From Pseudomonadota bacterium (lineage in GTDB: Bacteria; Pseudomonadota; Alphaproteobacteria; Acetobacterales; Acetobacteraceae), in the NCBI GenBank assembly GCA_021851785.1, contig JAJZBV010000022.1, positions 1-54,088 of the forward strand: a DNA stretch of 54,088 nucleotides, read 5' to 3'. The position numbers and the translations under genes are program-made. Of the stretch, positions 15,958-24,116 are shown in pieces (position 1 is the first letter of the stretch; each line of letters opens with the position of its first letter). The notes under the pieces are model-generated. The model was given only the letters and a program-made list of their open reading frames with translations. It searched no databases and had not been told where the DNA came from.

Positions 15958-17474
15958 GCGGGATAGGGTCCAGGGACAGTGTCCCTGGCGGGGGTGAGGG
16001 GCAGCGCCCCTTACCTTCCTGGCCTTTCTTTCTCCTCGCCCTCCTCGCCCTGACCGCCATCCGCCTCTGGGTCGCGGCGCGGACGCCGCTATCCCCGGAC
16101 GAGGCATATTACTGGGTATGGTCGCGGGCGCTGGCGCCGGGCTATCTCGATCACCCGCCGATGGTGGCGCTGTTCGTGCGCCTCGGGGTCGCCCTGGCTG
16201 GCCCGTCGGCGCTCGGGGTGCGGCTGCTCGCGCCGCTTTCGGCGCTGATCGGCTCGCTCCTCCTGGCCTTGGCGGCGGAAGATCTGGCCCCCGGGCGGCG
16301 CGCCGGGGTCTGGGCGGCGGTGCTGTTCAATGCGACGTTGCTGATGGCGGCGGGGGCGGTGACGATGACGCCGGACACGCCGCTCATGCTGTTCTGGACG
16401 GCGACGCTGTGGGCGCTGGCGCGGTTCGTCGCGAGCGGCAAGGGCGGTTGGTGGCTTCTCGCCGGGGTTTTCGCCGGGCTCGCTTTGTGCAGCAAATATA
16501 CCGGATTATTGCTGTTCGTCGGCGCCGGGGCGTGGCTGCTCGCGGTGCCGGCGCTGCGCCCCTGGCTTGGACGCTGGCCGGTTTGGGGCGGGGCGGGGCT
16601 CGGGTTTTTGCTCTTCGCCCCGGTCGTCGCGTGGAATGCCGGGCACGCTTTCGCGAGTTTCGCCAAACAGGGCGGGCGCAATGCCGTTTGGCATCCCGGC
16701 CTGCGGTTTCTCGGCGAATTGGTCGTGGGACAAATCGGGCTCGCGACCCCTTTGGTGTTTTGGCTCGCTTTGGCCGGCTTGGCGGCCATCGCCCGGCGGT
16801 TTTGGCGAAAGCTTGCGGCCGAAGACGGGCTTTTGCTGGCCTTGGGGGCGCTGCCGGGCCTGGTTTTCCTCGAACACGCGATCGGCGATCGGGTGCAGGC
16901 GAATTGGCCGGCGATCTGCTATCCGGCGGCGCTGGTCGCGGCGGGCGGGCTGGGGGGCGTCTGGCGGCGTTGGCTGGCGCCAGCGGCGGCGCTCGGTTTT
17001 CTCATCACCGGCCTGGTCTATTGGCAGGCGGTCGCGGCGCCGCTGCCGCTGCCCCGGCGGTTCGACCCGACGCTGGCGCGGCTTGGCGGCTGGCGCGAAT
17101 GGGCCGACGAGATCGAGGCGGCGCGGCGGGCCAGCGGCGCCACTTACGTTGCCGATGAGAATTACGGCGAGGCGGCGATGCTCGCCTGGCTTTTGCCGCG
17201 CGGCGTGGTGGTGATCGGGCTCGCGCCGCGCTGGGCGCTGTTTTCGCTCCCGCGCGGCGAGGGGGCGCTCGCCGCGGCGCCGGCGCTGCTCCAACCCGGG
17301 CTGCTGGTCGAGAGCGCGCGGCGGGCGACGCGCCCGGGCGACGCCGGGCTCGCCATCGCGCCGCGCGGCGAGGTCATCCGCCAGCGCGCCGGCGTGACCG
17401 CCGAGCGCTACCGGTTGTATCTTTTGCGTCTCGGCGACGGCGCGCCGCCGGCGGCGGTGCTGCCGCGTCCATGA
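15954..17474 (+). CDS. PMT/ArnT-like membrane glycosyltransferase (GT39/GT83 type)
   Basis: A 506-residue multi-pass membrane protein. After a short N-terminal segment it has about ten or more hydrophobic helices, and the first periplasmic loop carries PLSPDEAYYWVWSRAL and YLDHPPMVALFVR, the acidic motif of lipid-dependent glycosyltransferases. These enzymes move a sugar from a polyprenyl phosphate to lipid A, a glycan or a protein in the periplasm. The start ATG overlaps the stop of the GT2-GtrA gene, so the two form a donor/transferase pair. Residues just after the start are encoded by palindromic repeat DNA. The acceptor is unknown. Confidence 0.88.
   Translation: MSGIGSRDSVPGGGEGQRPLPSWPFFLLALLALTAIRLWVAARTPLSPDEAYYWVWSRALAPGYLDHPPMVALFVRLGVALAGPSALGVRLLAPLSALIGSLLLALAAEDLAPGRRAGVWAAVLFNATLLMAAGAVTMTPDTPLMLFWTATLWALARFVASGKGGWWLLAGVFAGLALCSKYTGLLLFVGAGAWLLAVPALRPWLGRWPVWGGAGLGFLLFAPVVAWNAGHAFASFAKQGGRNAVWHPGLRFLGELVVGQIGLATPLVFWLALAGLAAIARRFWRKLAAEDGLLLALGALPGLVFLEHAIGDRVQANWPAICYPAALVAAGGLGGVWRRWLAPAAALGFLITGLVYWQAVAAPLPLPRRFDPTLARLGGWREWADEIEAARRASGATYVADENYGEAAMLAWLLPRGVVVIGLAPRWALFSLPRGEGALAAAPALLQPGLLVESARRATRPGDAGLAIAPRGEVIRQRAGVTAERYRLYLLRLGDGAPPAAVLPRP
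15970..16011 (+). repeat. REP-like double palindrome inside the coding start
   Basis: CCAGGGACA and TGTCCCTGG form perfect 9-bp arms around one base (15970-15988), followed by AGGGGC/GCCCCT around a three-base loop (15997-16011). The arrangement resembles extragenic palindromes of GC-rich alphaproteobacteria but here it lies in codons shortly after the ATG at 15954. Only one copy of this type is seen in the window. Confidence 0.6.
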
Positions 17475-17525
17475 CGGGAGCCGAGGGAGGGCGTGTGATG
17501 GCCGAGGGCTTGCCTGAATTCAGGG

Positions 17526-18482
17526 ATGTGGCGGCGGGCGGCGCGGCTCGCCGGCCTGGTCGTGACCACGCCGCTGGTCTCGCACCCGCTGCTCGATGAG
17601 ATCACCGGCGGTCGGATCTTCCTCAAGGCCGAGCCGCTCCAGCGCACCGGCAGCTTCAAATTTCGCGGCGCCACCAACGCCGTGCTGCGCCTTCCGGCGG
17701 CGGCGCGGGCGGCGGGCATCGTCACCTATTCCTCCGGCAATCACGGCCAGGCCGTCGCCGCCGCCGCCGCCGCCGCCGGGATCGCGGCGAGCGTCTTCAT
17801 GCCGGCCGATGCGCCGGCGATCAAACGCGCCAGCACCGCAAGCTGGGGGGCGGAGATCCGGCTCTATGACCGCGCCCGCGAGGATCGGGAAGCGCTCGCC
17901 CTTGCCTTCGCCGAAGCGCGCGGCGCCGCGATCATCCCCCCTTTCGACCACCCGGACGTCATCGCCGGGCAGGGGACGCTGGCGCTGGAGATCTTCGCCG
18001 AATGCCGCGCCCGCGGGGTTTCGCCGGAGGCGCTGCTGGTCTGCACCGGCGGCGGCGGGCTGATCGCCGGCTGCGCCCTCGCGGCCGCCGGCGCCGCGCC
18101 CGAGACCCGGGTTTATGCCGTCGAGCCCGAGGGGTGGGATGATACCGGGCGCTCGCTCGCCGCCGGCGCGCGCCTGGCGAACGCCCCCGGCGGGAGCGGG
18201 TTCTGCGATGCCCTGCTCGCGCCGAGCCCTGGGCGCCTCACCTTCGAGATCAACCGTGCCCGCCTCGCCGGCGGTCTCGTGGTCAGCGAGGCGGAGGTGC
18301 GGGCGGCGATGGCGTTCGCCTTCCGCCATCTCAAGCTGGTCGTCGAACCCGGCGGCGCGGTCGCGCTGGCGGCGCTGCTCGCCGGCAGGTTTCCGGCCAA
18401 GGGGCGCGCGGTCGCCGCGGTCCTCAGCGGCGGCAATGTCGATCCGGCGGTGTTCGCGGCGGTTCTCGGTGAGAGTCTTTAA
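17526..18482 (+). CDS. Threonine/serine dehydratase-like PLP enzyme, start probably frameshifted
   Basis: The 318-residue frame is a fold-type II PLP enzyme of the IlvA/serine racemase group: SFKFRGA with the PLP lysine K45, SSGNHGQAVA, the glycine loop CTGGGGLIAG and SGGNVD near the end. It lacks an ACT domain, so it resembles catabolic or short threonine dehydratases. The first visible ATG (17526) has no ribosome-binding site. A better start at 17498 with GGGAGGG upstream encodes MAEGLPEFRDVAA in another frame; deleting one G of GGG at 17536-17538 joins it to AARLAGLVVTTPL as expected for the family. The gene is therefore either mutated at its start, misread by one base, or starts inefficiently at 17526. 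Confidence 0.82.
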   Translation: MWRRAARLAGLVVTTPLVSHPLLDEITGGRIFLKAEPLQRTGSFKFRGATNAVLRLPAAARAAGIVTYSSGNHGQAVAAAAAAAGIAASVFMPADAPAIKRASTASWGAEIRLYDRAREDREALALAFAEARGAAIIPPFDHPDVIAGQGTLALEIFAECRARGVSPEALLVCTGGGGLIAGCALAAAGAAPETRVYAVEPEGWDDTGRSLAAGARLANAPGGSGFCDALLAPSPGRLTFEINRARLAGGLVVSEAEVRAAMAFAFRHLKLVVEPGGAVALAALLAGRFPAKGRAVAAVLSGGNVDPAVFAAVLGESL

Positions 18483-18505
18483 GGTAAGGGGGAATAAGAA
18501 ATATT

Positions 18506-18625
18506 GTTCTTTTTTGAAAAAAAGAACCAAAAAACTTTTTACCCGTTGGGCTGTGCCTGCGGCGCTGCCACTCCGAGAAAACGAGGAGAAAGTCTTTTTG
18601 CTTCTTTTTTGGAAGTCAAAATAAG
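18506..18625. repeat. Dispersed AT-rich hairpin repeat, copy A (long form)
   Basis: GTTCTTTTTT (18506-18515) and AAAAAAGAAC (18518-18527) form a perfect hairpin, followed by CAAAAAACTTTTT, ACCCGTTGGGCTGTGCC and a GC stem, then about 35 bases later a second conserved part AAGTCTTTTTGCTTCTTTTTTGGAAGTC. The ends CCAAAAAA and TTTTTTGG are themselves inverted. The same order occurs in copy B at 22763. It lies between the dehydratase stop and the methyltransferase start. Confidence 0.85.
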
Positions 18626-18663
18626 ATTTTTATTTCCATAATATTTCCCAAAGGAGAGAATGG

Positions 18664-19671
18664 ATGAGTGCCACCGACCTCAAGGCGATCTATGATCAGG
18701 ATTTCTTCACCGGCCATGCCGAAGGGGCGGAGGACGCGGCGGCGCTGGTGGTGCCGCTGGTTCTCGAGATGCTGCCCGATCTCGGCGCGGTGGTCGATAT
18801 CGGCTGCGGTGCCGGCCATTGGCTCGCGTCTTTCGCGCGCGGCGGGGTTCGCGATATTCTTGGCCTCGATGGCGGCGAGATTGCGACGACGCTGGCGATC
18901 GCGCCGGACCATTTCCGCGAGACCGACCTCGCCCGGCCGATCACCCTCCCGCAGCGCTTCGATCTCGCGGTCTCGCTGGAGGTCGCCGAGCATTTGCCGG
19001 CTTCCCGCGGCGAGGGGTTCATCGCCGATCTCTGCGCGCTCGCCGATATCGTGCTGTTCAGCGCCGCCATCCCCGGCCAGGACGGCACCCACCACATCAA
19101 CGAGCGCTGGCCGGGCTATTGGGCGGGGCTGTTCGCCGCGCATGGCTATGGCCCGCACGATGTCATCCGCCCGCGCATCTGGACCGACCGGCGCATCCCG
19201 TTCTGGTACCGGCAGAATGTTTTTCTCTACGCGAATGCCGCCGGGCGGGCGCGGCTTTCCCTGCCGGCGGACGCGGGCTGGCCGCGCGATCAGGCGAGCG
19301 ATCTCGCCCATCCCGATCTCTACCGTTTCCACACCAACGAATTGCTCGCCCGTCGGCGCGCCGAAACCCCGGCGACGCGCTATCTGATGCGGCTCGACCG
19401 CCAGCTCGGCGCGACCGAAAACCGGCTCGCCGCGATGACCATCGAGCACAAGGCGGCGCGCCATGACGTCTATCTGCGCGATCTCAAGCTCGCCGAGCAG
19501 GAGGCCGAGATCGCGGCGCTCAAGGGCCGGCTCGCCGAGGTCAACGCCCTCCTCGCCAGCGGTTTCGCCAGCCCGGCCGCGCGACGGCCGTTCGGGCGGG
19601 TCGCGGCGCTGGCCGAGGCGCGCGCCGGCGCCCTGGCCCGGAGATGTCTGCGCCTGATGCGAGGAGACTGA
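18664..19671 (+). CDS. Class I SAM-dependent methyltransferase with C-terminal coiled coil
   Basis: A 335-residue protein. The SAM-binding motif VVDIGCGAGHW is at about residue 40, with LGLDGGE as the acidic ribose-binding part and FDLAVSLEVAEHLP as motif IV. WYRQNVFLYAN follows at about 180. The C-terminal third (about 245-300) is charged and heptad-like (LAEQEAEIAALKGRLAEVNALL), suggesting a coiled coil as in methyltransferases tied to glycan synthesis. GGAGAG precedes the ATG. It is followed four bases later by the aldolase gene, so both are likely one operon. The substrate is unknown; a sugar or lipid-linked glycan is a guess from the neighbouring glycosyltransferases. Confidence 0.82.
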   Translation: MSATDLKAIYDQDFFTGHAEGAEDAAALVVPLVLEMLPDLGAVVDIGCGAGHWLASFARGGVRDILGLDGGEIATTLAIAPDHFRETDLARPITLPQRFDLAVSLEVAEHLPASRGEGFIADLCALADIVLFSAAIPGQDGTHHINERWPGYWAGLFAAHGYGPHDVIRPRIWTDRRIPFWYRQNVFLYANAAGRARLSLPADAGWPRDQASDLAHPDLYRFHTNELLARRRAETPATRYLMRLDRQLGATENRLAAMTIEHKAARHDVYLRDLKLAEQEAEIAALKGRLAEVNALLASGFASPAARRPFGRVAALAEARAGALARRCLRLMRGD

Positions 19672-19674
19672 GCC

Positions 19675-20505
19675 ATGGCCGAAACCACCCCCGCTTTCGC
19701 CCCCACCCCCGATGCCGGCGGCGAGGGAAGGATCGCCCTCGATCAGGTGCGAGAGAGCGTCTCTGCCGCGGAATGGCAGGCGCGGCTGGAAGCCGCCGCG
19801 TGCTATCGCCTGGTCGCGCATTTCGGGATGAGCGATCTCGTCTATAATCACATCACCGTGCGCGTCCCTGGGCGCGCCCCTGGCGAGGGCGAGCGGCTGC
19901 TGATCAATCCCTATGGCTGGATGTACGAGGAAATCACCGCCTCCAGCCTGATCACCATCGATCTCGCCGGCCGGGTTCTGCTCAATCCGCACGAGGAGAT
20001 CGGCATCAACCAGGCGGGCTACGTCATCCACAGCGCCGTGCATGGCGCGCGCGCCGATATCGGCTGCGTCATTCACACCCATACCCGCGCCGGGATGGCG
20101 GTTTCGGCGATGCGCTGCGGCCTGCTCGCGCTGACCCAGACGGCGATGCGCTGCCTGCCGGTGGCCTATCACGATTACGAGGGGCCGGCGGTCGATCCCG
20201 CCGAGCGGGCCCGGCTGGTCGCCGATCTCGGCGGCGCGAGCGGCATGATTCTGCGCAATCACGGCCTGCTCACCGCCGCGCCGAGCGTCGCCGAAGCGTT
20301 CAACGCCATGTATTGGCTGGAAATGGCCTGCCGCGCGCAGGTGGACGCGATGGCGGCGCGGACCGAGCTTGCTTTTCCTCCGGAGACGGTGATCGATCAT
20401 GCCCGGTATCTCTATCATCCCGAGACGCGGCGGCGTTTCGGCGTGATGGAGTGGCCGGCCATGCTGCGTCTTCTCGATCGCCGCGACCGATCCTGGCGGG
20501 CGTGA
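19675..20505 (+). CDS. Class II aldolase/adducin family protein
   Basis: A 276-residue protein of the class II aldolase/adducin fold. Zinc-ligand histidines appear in CVIHTHTRAGMAVSA (about 140) and RNHGLL (about 200), and the phosphate or substrate loop region HFGMSDLVYNHITVRVPG (about 49-66) is typical. Bacterial members act on sugar phosphates such as fuculose or ribulose phosphate, while others have no known reaction. It is closely coupled to the upstream methyltransferase. A terminator-like hairpin follows the stop. Confidence 0.87.
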   Translation: MAETTPAFAPTPDAGGEGRIALDQVRESVSAAEWQARLEAAACYRLVAHFGMSDLVYNHITVRVPGRAPGEGERLLINPYGWMYEEITASSLITIDLAGRVLLNPHEEIGINQAGYVIHSAVHGARADIGCVIHTHTRAGMAVSAMRCGLLALTQTAMRCLPVAYHDYEGPAVDPAERARLVADLGGASGMILRNHGLLTAAPSVAEAFNAMYWLEMACRAQVDAMAARTELAFPPETVIDHARYLYHPETRRRFGVMEWPAMLRLLDRRDRSWRA

Positions 20506-20510
20506 TCTTT

Positions 20511-20541
20511 TTCGCCGGAATTTTGCCCGGGCGCCGGCGAA
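20511..20541. terminator. Hairpin after the class II aldolase gene
   Basis: TTCGCCGG (20511-20518) pairs with CCGGCGAA (20534-20541), and the loop contains GCCCGGGC. On the forward strand no long T run follows, but T-rich sequence precedes it, so termination is plausible yet not certain. Confidence 0.45.
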
Positions 20542-20544
20542 TTT

Positions 20545-20560
20545 AGGCAAGGGTTAAGCA
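20545..20560 (+). promoter_or_regulatory. Possible sigma-54 promoter of motB-motA
   Basis: AGGCAAGGGTTAAGCA keeps the GG (20546-20547) and GC (20558-20559) dinucleotides exactly ten bases apart, as at -24/-12 promoters, with GGCA and GCA matches but AA instead of TT before GC. It would start transcription near 20571, 37 bases before the motB start. rpoN is encoded in the window. The match is weak. Confidence 0.3.
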
Positions 20561-20607
20561 AGTCCGTGCATGCTCCCCCGGCGTGGGCAAGAGCGGCACG
20601 GAAGACA

Positions 20608-21864
20608 ATGGCAGGCAAAAGCGGCAGAAACGGCGAAAACGCCAAGAAAATCGTCCTCATCCGCAAGGAGGAGGTGATCGAGGGCGGCCACCACGGCGGC
20701 GCCTGGAAGGTGGCGTACGCCGATTTCGTCACCGCCATGATGGCGTTTTTCCTGCTGATGTGGCTGATCAATGCGACCTCCGAGGAGCAGCGCCGCGGTC
20801 TCGCCGATTATTTCAGCAAATCCAACATCTTCAGCCATCAGACCTCGGGCTCGGGCAAGCCTTTCGGCGGCAAGACGCCGTTCGAGGACGGCAGCATGGT
20901 CTCCGATCGCGGCGCCGAGCAGGTGGTGATGGGCGCCGCCTCGGCGATGCAGGACGTCGATGAGGACAATGGCGAGACGCCGGCGCAAGTGCAGCCCGAT
21001 CCCAACCAGAACGACGATCTCAATCCCGGCGGCAAGGATCTGACCGGGAGCGGCAACGGTCTCCCCGGCAATACCCTCACCTTCCGCGCCGATGACGGCA
21101 AATCGGGGCGTGGCGACAGCGGCCCCGCGGCACCAGGCGGCCAGGCGGTGGTCGCGCCGCAAACCTCGCCGGCGACCCCAGCCAAGGGGGACGCCGCATC
21201 AACCGCCGCATCAGCCGCCGCATCAACCGCCGCATCAACCGCCGTTGGCGCCGCGGCAACGGCGCCGGTTCCGCCGGCCGCGGCCAAGGACGCCGATCCC
21301 CGCCGCGCGGAAGAGGCATCGTTTCAACAGGCCGCGCGCGAAATCCGCGCCGCCATCGCGAGCGACCCGGCGCTCCGCGATCTCGCCCACCAGCTCGCCA
21401 TCGACGAGACGCCCGAGGGGCTTCGCATCCAGATTCTCGATGAGGATAAGCGCCCGATGTTCGATCTCGGCGCCTCGGCCCCGAATGAGCGGGCGCGGGA
21501 TCTGCTGGTGAAAATCACCCCGGTCTTGAACCGGCTGCCCGAACGTCTGTCGATCGGCGGTTATACCGACGCAGCCCCCTATCATGGCGGCGGCAAATCG
21601 AACTGGGATCTCTCGACCGAGCGCGCCAATGCCACGCGGCGCTTTCTCTCCGAGGCCGGCTTGCCGGAAGACCGGTTCCAGAGTGTCACCGGCCACGCCG
21701 ATCGCGAACTGCTGCTGCCGGGCGATCCGCTCGCCGCCGCCAACCGGCGGGTCGCCGTCGTGGTCTTGCGCGCCGCCGCGCCGCCCAAGGCGCCGCCGCG
21801 CCCGGCGCCATCCGCCGCGCACGAACCCGCCGCGCCCGCTGCCGCGCCCGCCGCCAACCGGTGA
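20608..21864 (+). CDS. motB: Flagellar motor stator protein MotB
   Basis: A 418-residue protein with a basic N-terminus, one transmembrane helix (about 37-56, YADFVTAMMAFFLLMWLI) carrying the proton-binding aspartate D39, a plug-like segment after it and a C-terminal OmpA-like peptidoglycan-binding domain (SIGGYTDAAPYHG, NWDLSTERANATRRFL, GHADRELL). The long linker (about 110-230) is Gly/Ala/Pro-rich and contains four 12-bp tandem repeats. GGAAG precedes the ATG at 20608. It stands before motA; the order motB-motA reverses that of enterics. MotB anchors the stator to the wall and forms the proton channel with MotA. Confidence 0.93.
   Translation: MAGKSGRNGENAKKIVLIRKEEVIEGGHHGGAWKVAYADFVTAMMAFFLLMWLINATSEEQRRGLADYFSKSNIFSHQTSGSGKPFGGKTPFEDGSMVSDRGAEQVVMGAASAMQDVDEDNGETPAQVQPDPNQNDDLNPGGKDLTGSGNGLPGNTLTFRADDGKSGRGDSGPAAPGGQAVVAPQTSPATPAKGDAASTAASAAASTAASTAVGAAATAPVPPAAAKDADPRRAEEASFQQAAREIRAAIASDPALRDLAHQLAIDETPEGLRIQILDEDKRPMFDLGASAPNERARDLLVKITPVLNRLPERLSIGGYTDAAPYHGGGKSNWDLSTERANATRRFLSEAGLPEDRFQSVTGHADRELLLPGDPLAAANRRVAVVVLRAAAPPKAPPRPAPSAAHEPAAPAAAPAANR
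21193..21240 (+). repeat. 12-bp tandem repeat in motB linker
   Basis: Four in-frame copies of GCCGCATCAACC (one base differs in copy two) encode a repeated Ala-Ala-Ser-Thr/Ala unit in the flexible linker between membrane helix and peptidoglycan-binding domain. Copy number changes would alter linker length without breaking the frame. Confidence 0.8.
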
Positions 21865-21874
21865 GCATCTGGCC

Positions 21875-22741
21875 ATGCTGACCATCGGCGGACTGGTTTT
21901 TTTGCTGGTTTGTGTGTTCGGCACCTTCATCGCCTCGGGGGGCAATATCGGCGTCCTGGCCGAGGCGATGCCGTTCGAGATGATCTCGATCGGCGGCGCC
22001 GCCACGGCGACGCTGGTGATGGCCAATTCGATGCACGACGTGAAACACACGCTCGCGAGCTTCGGGAAGGTGATGAAGGGCGCGGCGTTCGCGAAGGCCG
22101 ATTACGTCGATCTGCTCTCGCTCCTGTTCTTTTTCGCCAAGCTCGCGTCGAGCAAGGGGCCGATGGCGCTCGAAGCCCATATCGAGCGCCCCGACGAGAG
22201 CAAGGCGTTTCAGAAATATCCCAAGATTCTTGGCAATCACCACGCCAACGCGATGATTTGCGACTACCTCCGGATGGTCGGGATGAATGCCGATGACCCC
22301 TACCAGATCGAGGACGTGATGGCGCGCGAGATCAAGAAAACGATGGCCGAGGAGCTGCACAGCGCCCACGCGCTGCAAACCGTCGCCGATAGCTTGCCGG
22401 CGCTCGGCATCGTCGCCGCCGTGCTCGGCGTGATCAAGACGATGTCGCATATCAGCGATCCGCCGGCGGTGCTCGGGCAGATGATCGGCGGCGCGCTGGT
22501 CGGCACGTTTCTCGGCGTGCTGCTCTCCTACGGCCTCACCGCGCCCTTCGCCGCCCGCATCAAGGGGATCGTCGAGGAGGAGGGGAAATATTACGAGGTG
22601 ATCCGCGCCGTTCTGATTGCGCATCTGCATGGCAACGCGCCGCAGATCAGCGTCGAGACCGGGCGCAAGATGGTGCCCAATCAGCACATGCCGAGTTTCC
22701 AGGAATTGGAGGAGGCGCTGCAATCGGTGCAGATCAATTAG
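21875..22741 (+). CDS. motA: Flagellar motor stator protein MotA
   Basis: A 288-residue membrane protein with four helices: two near the N-terminus (MLTIGGLVFLLVCVFGTFIA, FEMISIGGAATATLVMA), a cytoplasmic domain and two late helices (LPALGIVAAVLGVIKTM, MIGGALVGTFLGVLLSYGL). Both the length and the sequence fit the alphaproteobacterial MotA group. The start follows the motB stop by 10 bases with a weak ribosome-binding site, suggesting coupling. MotA and MotB form the proton-driven stator. An AT-rich repeat separates it from the convergent mltA. Confidence 0.94.
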   Translation: MLTIGGLVFLLVCVFGTFIASGGNIGVLAEAMPFEMISIGGAATATLVMANSMHDVKHTLASFGKVMKGAAFAKADYVDLLSLLFFFAKLASSKGPMALEAHIERPDESKAFQKYPKILGNHHANAMICDYLRMVGMNADDPYQIEDVMAREIKKTMAEELHSAHALQTVADSLPALGIVAAVLGVIKTMSHISDPPAVLGQMIGGALVGTFLGVLLSYGLTAPFAARIKGIVEEEGKYYEVIRAVLIAHLHGNAPQISVETGRKMVPNQHMPSFQELEEALQSVQIN

Positions 22742-22762
22742 CGAAAACAAAAGATAAGAATT

Positions 22763-22883
22763 GTTCTTTTTTGGTAAAAAAGAACCAAAAAACTTTTATC
22801 CCGTGATGCTGTGCCAATGGCATAGCCACTTCAAGGGAAACAAGGGAAGTCTTTTTGCTTTTTTTTCGGAAGTCAAAAGAAGA
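22763..22883. repeat. Dispersed AT-rich hairpin repeat, copy B (long form)
   Basis: GTTCTTTTTT (22763-22772) and AAAAAAGAAC (22776-22785) form the common hairpin. CAAAAAACTTTTATCCCGT follows, then a second stem GCTGTGCC/GGCATAGC and the conserved tail AAGTCTTTTTGCTTTTTTTTCGGAAGTC. The layout matches copy A over about 120 bases. It lies between convergent motA and mltA and probably terminates both. Confidence 0.85.
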
Positions 22884-22898
22884 GTTTTAATTATTATC

Positions 22899-24098
22899 TC
22901 AGCGTGGCAGCAGTAAATACTCCGCCCCTTGCGCGTTCATCCGCCCGGCGCGATCGGCGGCTTCCTTGCCCCAACCGAAGAAGATATCGGCCCGGAGCGG
23001 CCCGGTGATCGCGCCGCCGAGATCCTGCGCGACCATCAACCGCGTGAGCGGCGTGTGGTTCACCGGATCGGTCGTCGCGATGAACACCGGCGCGCCGAGC
23101 GGGATGAACTGGCGGTCGACGGCGAGCGAGCGCTCCGGCGTCAGCGGCGCGCCGAGCGTGCCGGGGGGGCCGAGATCGGCGGGATAATCGTGCAATTCAC
23201 GGAAAAACACGTAATCGGGGTTTTCTTCCATCACCGCCTGCGCCTGTTTGGGGTGCGCGGTCAGCCAGGCGCGGATGGTTTGCTCGGAGATCTGATCGGC
23301 GGTGATCTCGCCGCGCGCGGCGAGGACGCGCCCGATCGGCACGTAGGGCCTGCCGTTCTGTCCGGCATAGGCCACCCGCACCAGCGTGCCGTCCGGCAGA
23401 TCTATCCTGCCGGAGCCCTGGATTTGCAAAAAAAACGCCTCGATCGGACTGTTTACCCAAAGGATCGCCAGGCGCTGGCTGGCGAGCGCCCCGGCATCGA
23501 TTTCGGCGCGCGTCGGATAGGGGACGAGGCGGCCGTTGCTGACCCGCCCGGCGAGGTGGCGGCCTTTGAGATCAGCCGCGAAATCGCCGAGATCGGCGGT
23601 GACGAGATCGAGCGGGCGGCCGAGCAGCGGGGTCTGGAAAGCGCCGCCGGGGCTGCGCGCGCCGCGCAGTTCGGGCTCGTAATAGCCGGTATAGAGGGCC
23701 TCGGCGGTGTTGGGTTCGCTGACGAGGTAGGGTTGGAACCCGCTCTCGAAGAAATGCCGGGCCTCGCCCTGGTCTCCGGGCGGCAGGTGGCGGGCTTGTT
23801 CGCAGAGCGCGCGCCAGTTTTCCGCCCGCCCGCCGCGCGTCTCCGCCAGCCCCTCGCCGCCGAGCCGCTGATCCGCCGGCATGACCGCGAGCCGCGCACA
23901 GCTCCGCGTGAAGGCGGTGAGGGCGGCGGCGCTGTCATCCTGCGCCCAGCCCGGGAGATCGGTGAAGGCGACCGCGGTCAGCGCCATGTGGGGAGGCGCG
24001 GCTTGCTGCGGCGCGACGACGCAGGCGGCGAGCAGGAGGGGCAAGGCCAGCCCGGCCGCCTGCCGCCACCGGCGGCGCATCGTATCGCCTCGGATCAT
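22899..24098 (-). CDS. mltA: Membrane-bound lytic murein transglycosylase A
   Basis: A 399-residue lipoprotein. The N-terminus has a basic region, a hydrophobic stretch and the lipobox LLAAC. The MltA beta-barrel domain (GYYEPELRGARS, AGQNGRPYVPIGRVL, MEENPDYVFFREL) is followed by the 3D domain with SLAVDRQFIPLGAPVFIAT and MVAQDLGGAITGPLRADIFFGWG, in which the catalytic aspartate lies. The enzyme cuts peptidoglycan to 1,6-anhydro products. Two starts are good (24098 with AGGAAG and 24080 with GAGG). It follows the Tim44-domain gene by 18 bases in one operon. Confidence 0.93.
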   Translation of the reverse strand: MIRGDTMRRRWRQAAGLALPLLLAACVVAPQQAAPPHMALTAVAFTDLPGWAQDDSAAALTAFTRSCARLAVMPADQRLGGEGLAETRGGRAENWRALCEQARHLPPGDQGEARHFFESGFQPYLVSEPNTAEALYTGYYEPELRGARSPGGAFQTPLLGRPLDLVTADLGDFAADLKGRHLAGRVSNGRLVPYPTRAEIDAGALASQRLAILWVNSPIEAFFLQIQGSGRIDLPDGTLVRVAYAGQNGRPYVPIGRVLAARGEITADQISEQTIRAWLTAHPKQAQAVMEENPDYVFFRELHDYPADLGPPGTLGAPLTPERSLAVDRQFIPLGAPVFIATTDPVNHTPLTRLMVAQDLGGAITGPLRADIFFGWGKEAADRAGRMNAQGAEYLLLPR

Positions 24099-24116
24099 CG
24101 GAACTTCCTGGAAATT

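Noticed and set aside
18616-20550. A 644-codon reverse-strand frame opposite the methyltransferase and aldolase
   Set aside because: The forward frames carry catalytic motifs; the antisense frame has none and would start in the gap before motB.
21193-21240. The 12-bp repeat as a CRISPR-like array
   Set aside because: The units are contiguous without spacers and are in frame inside motB.
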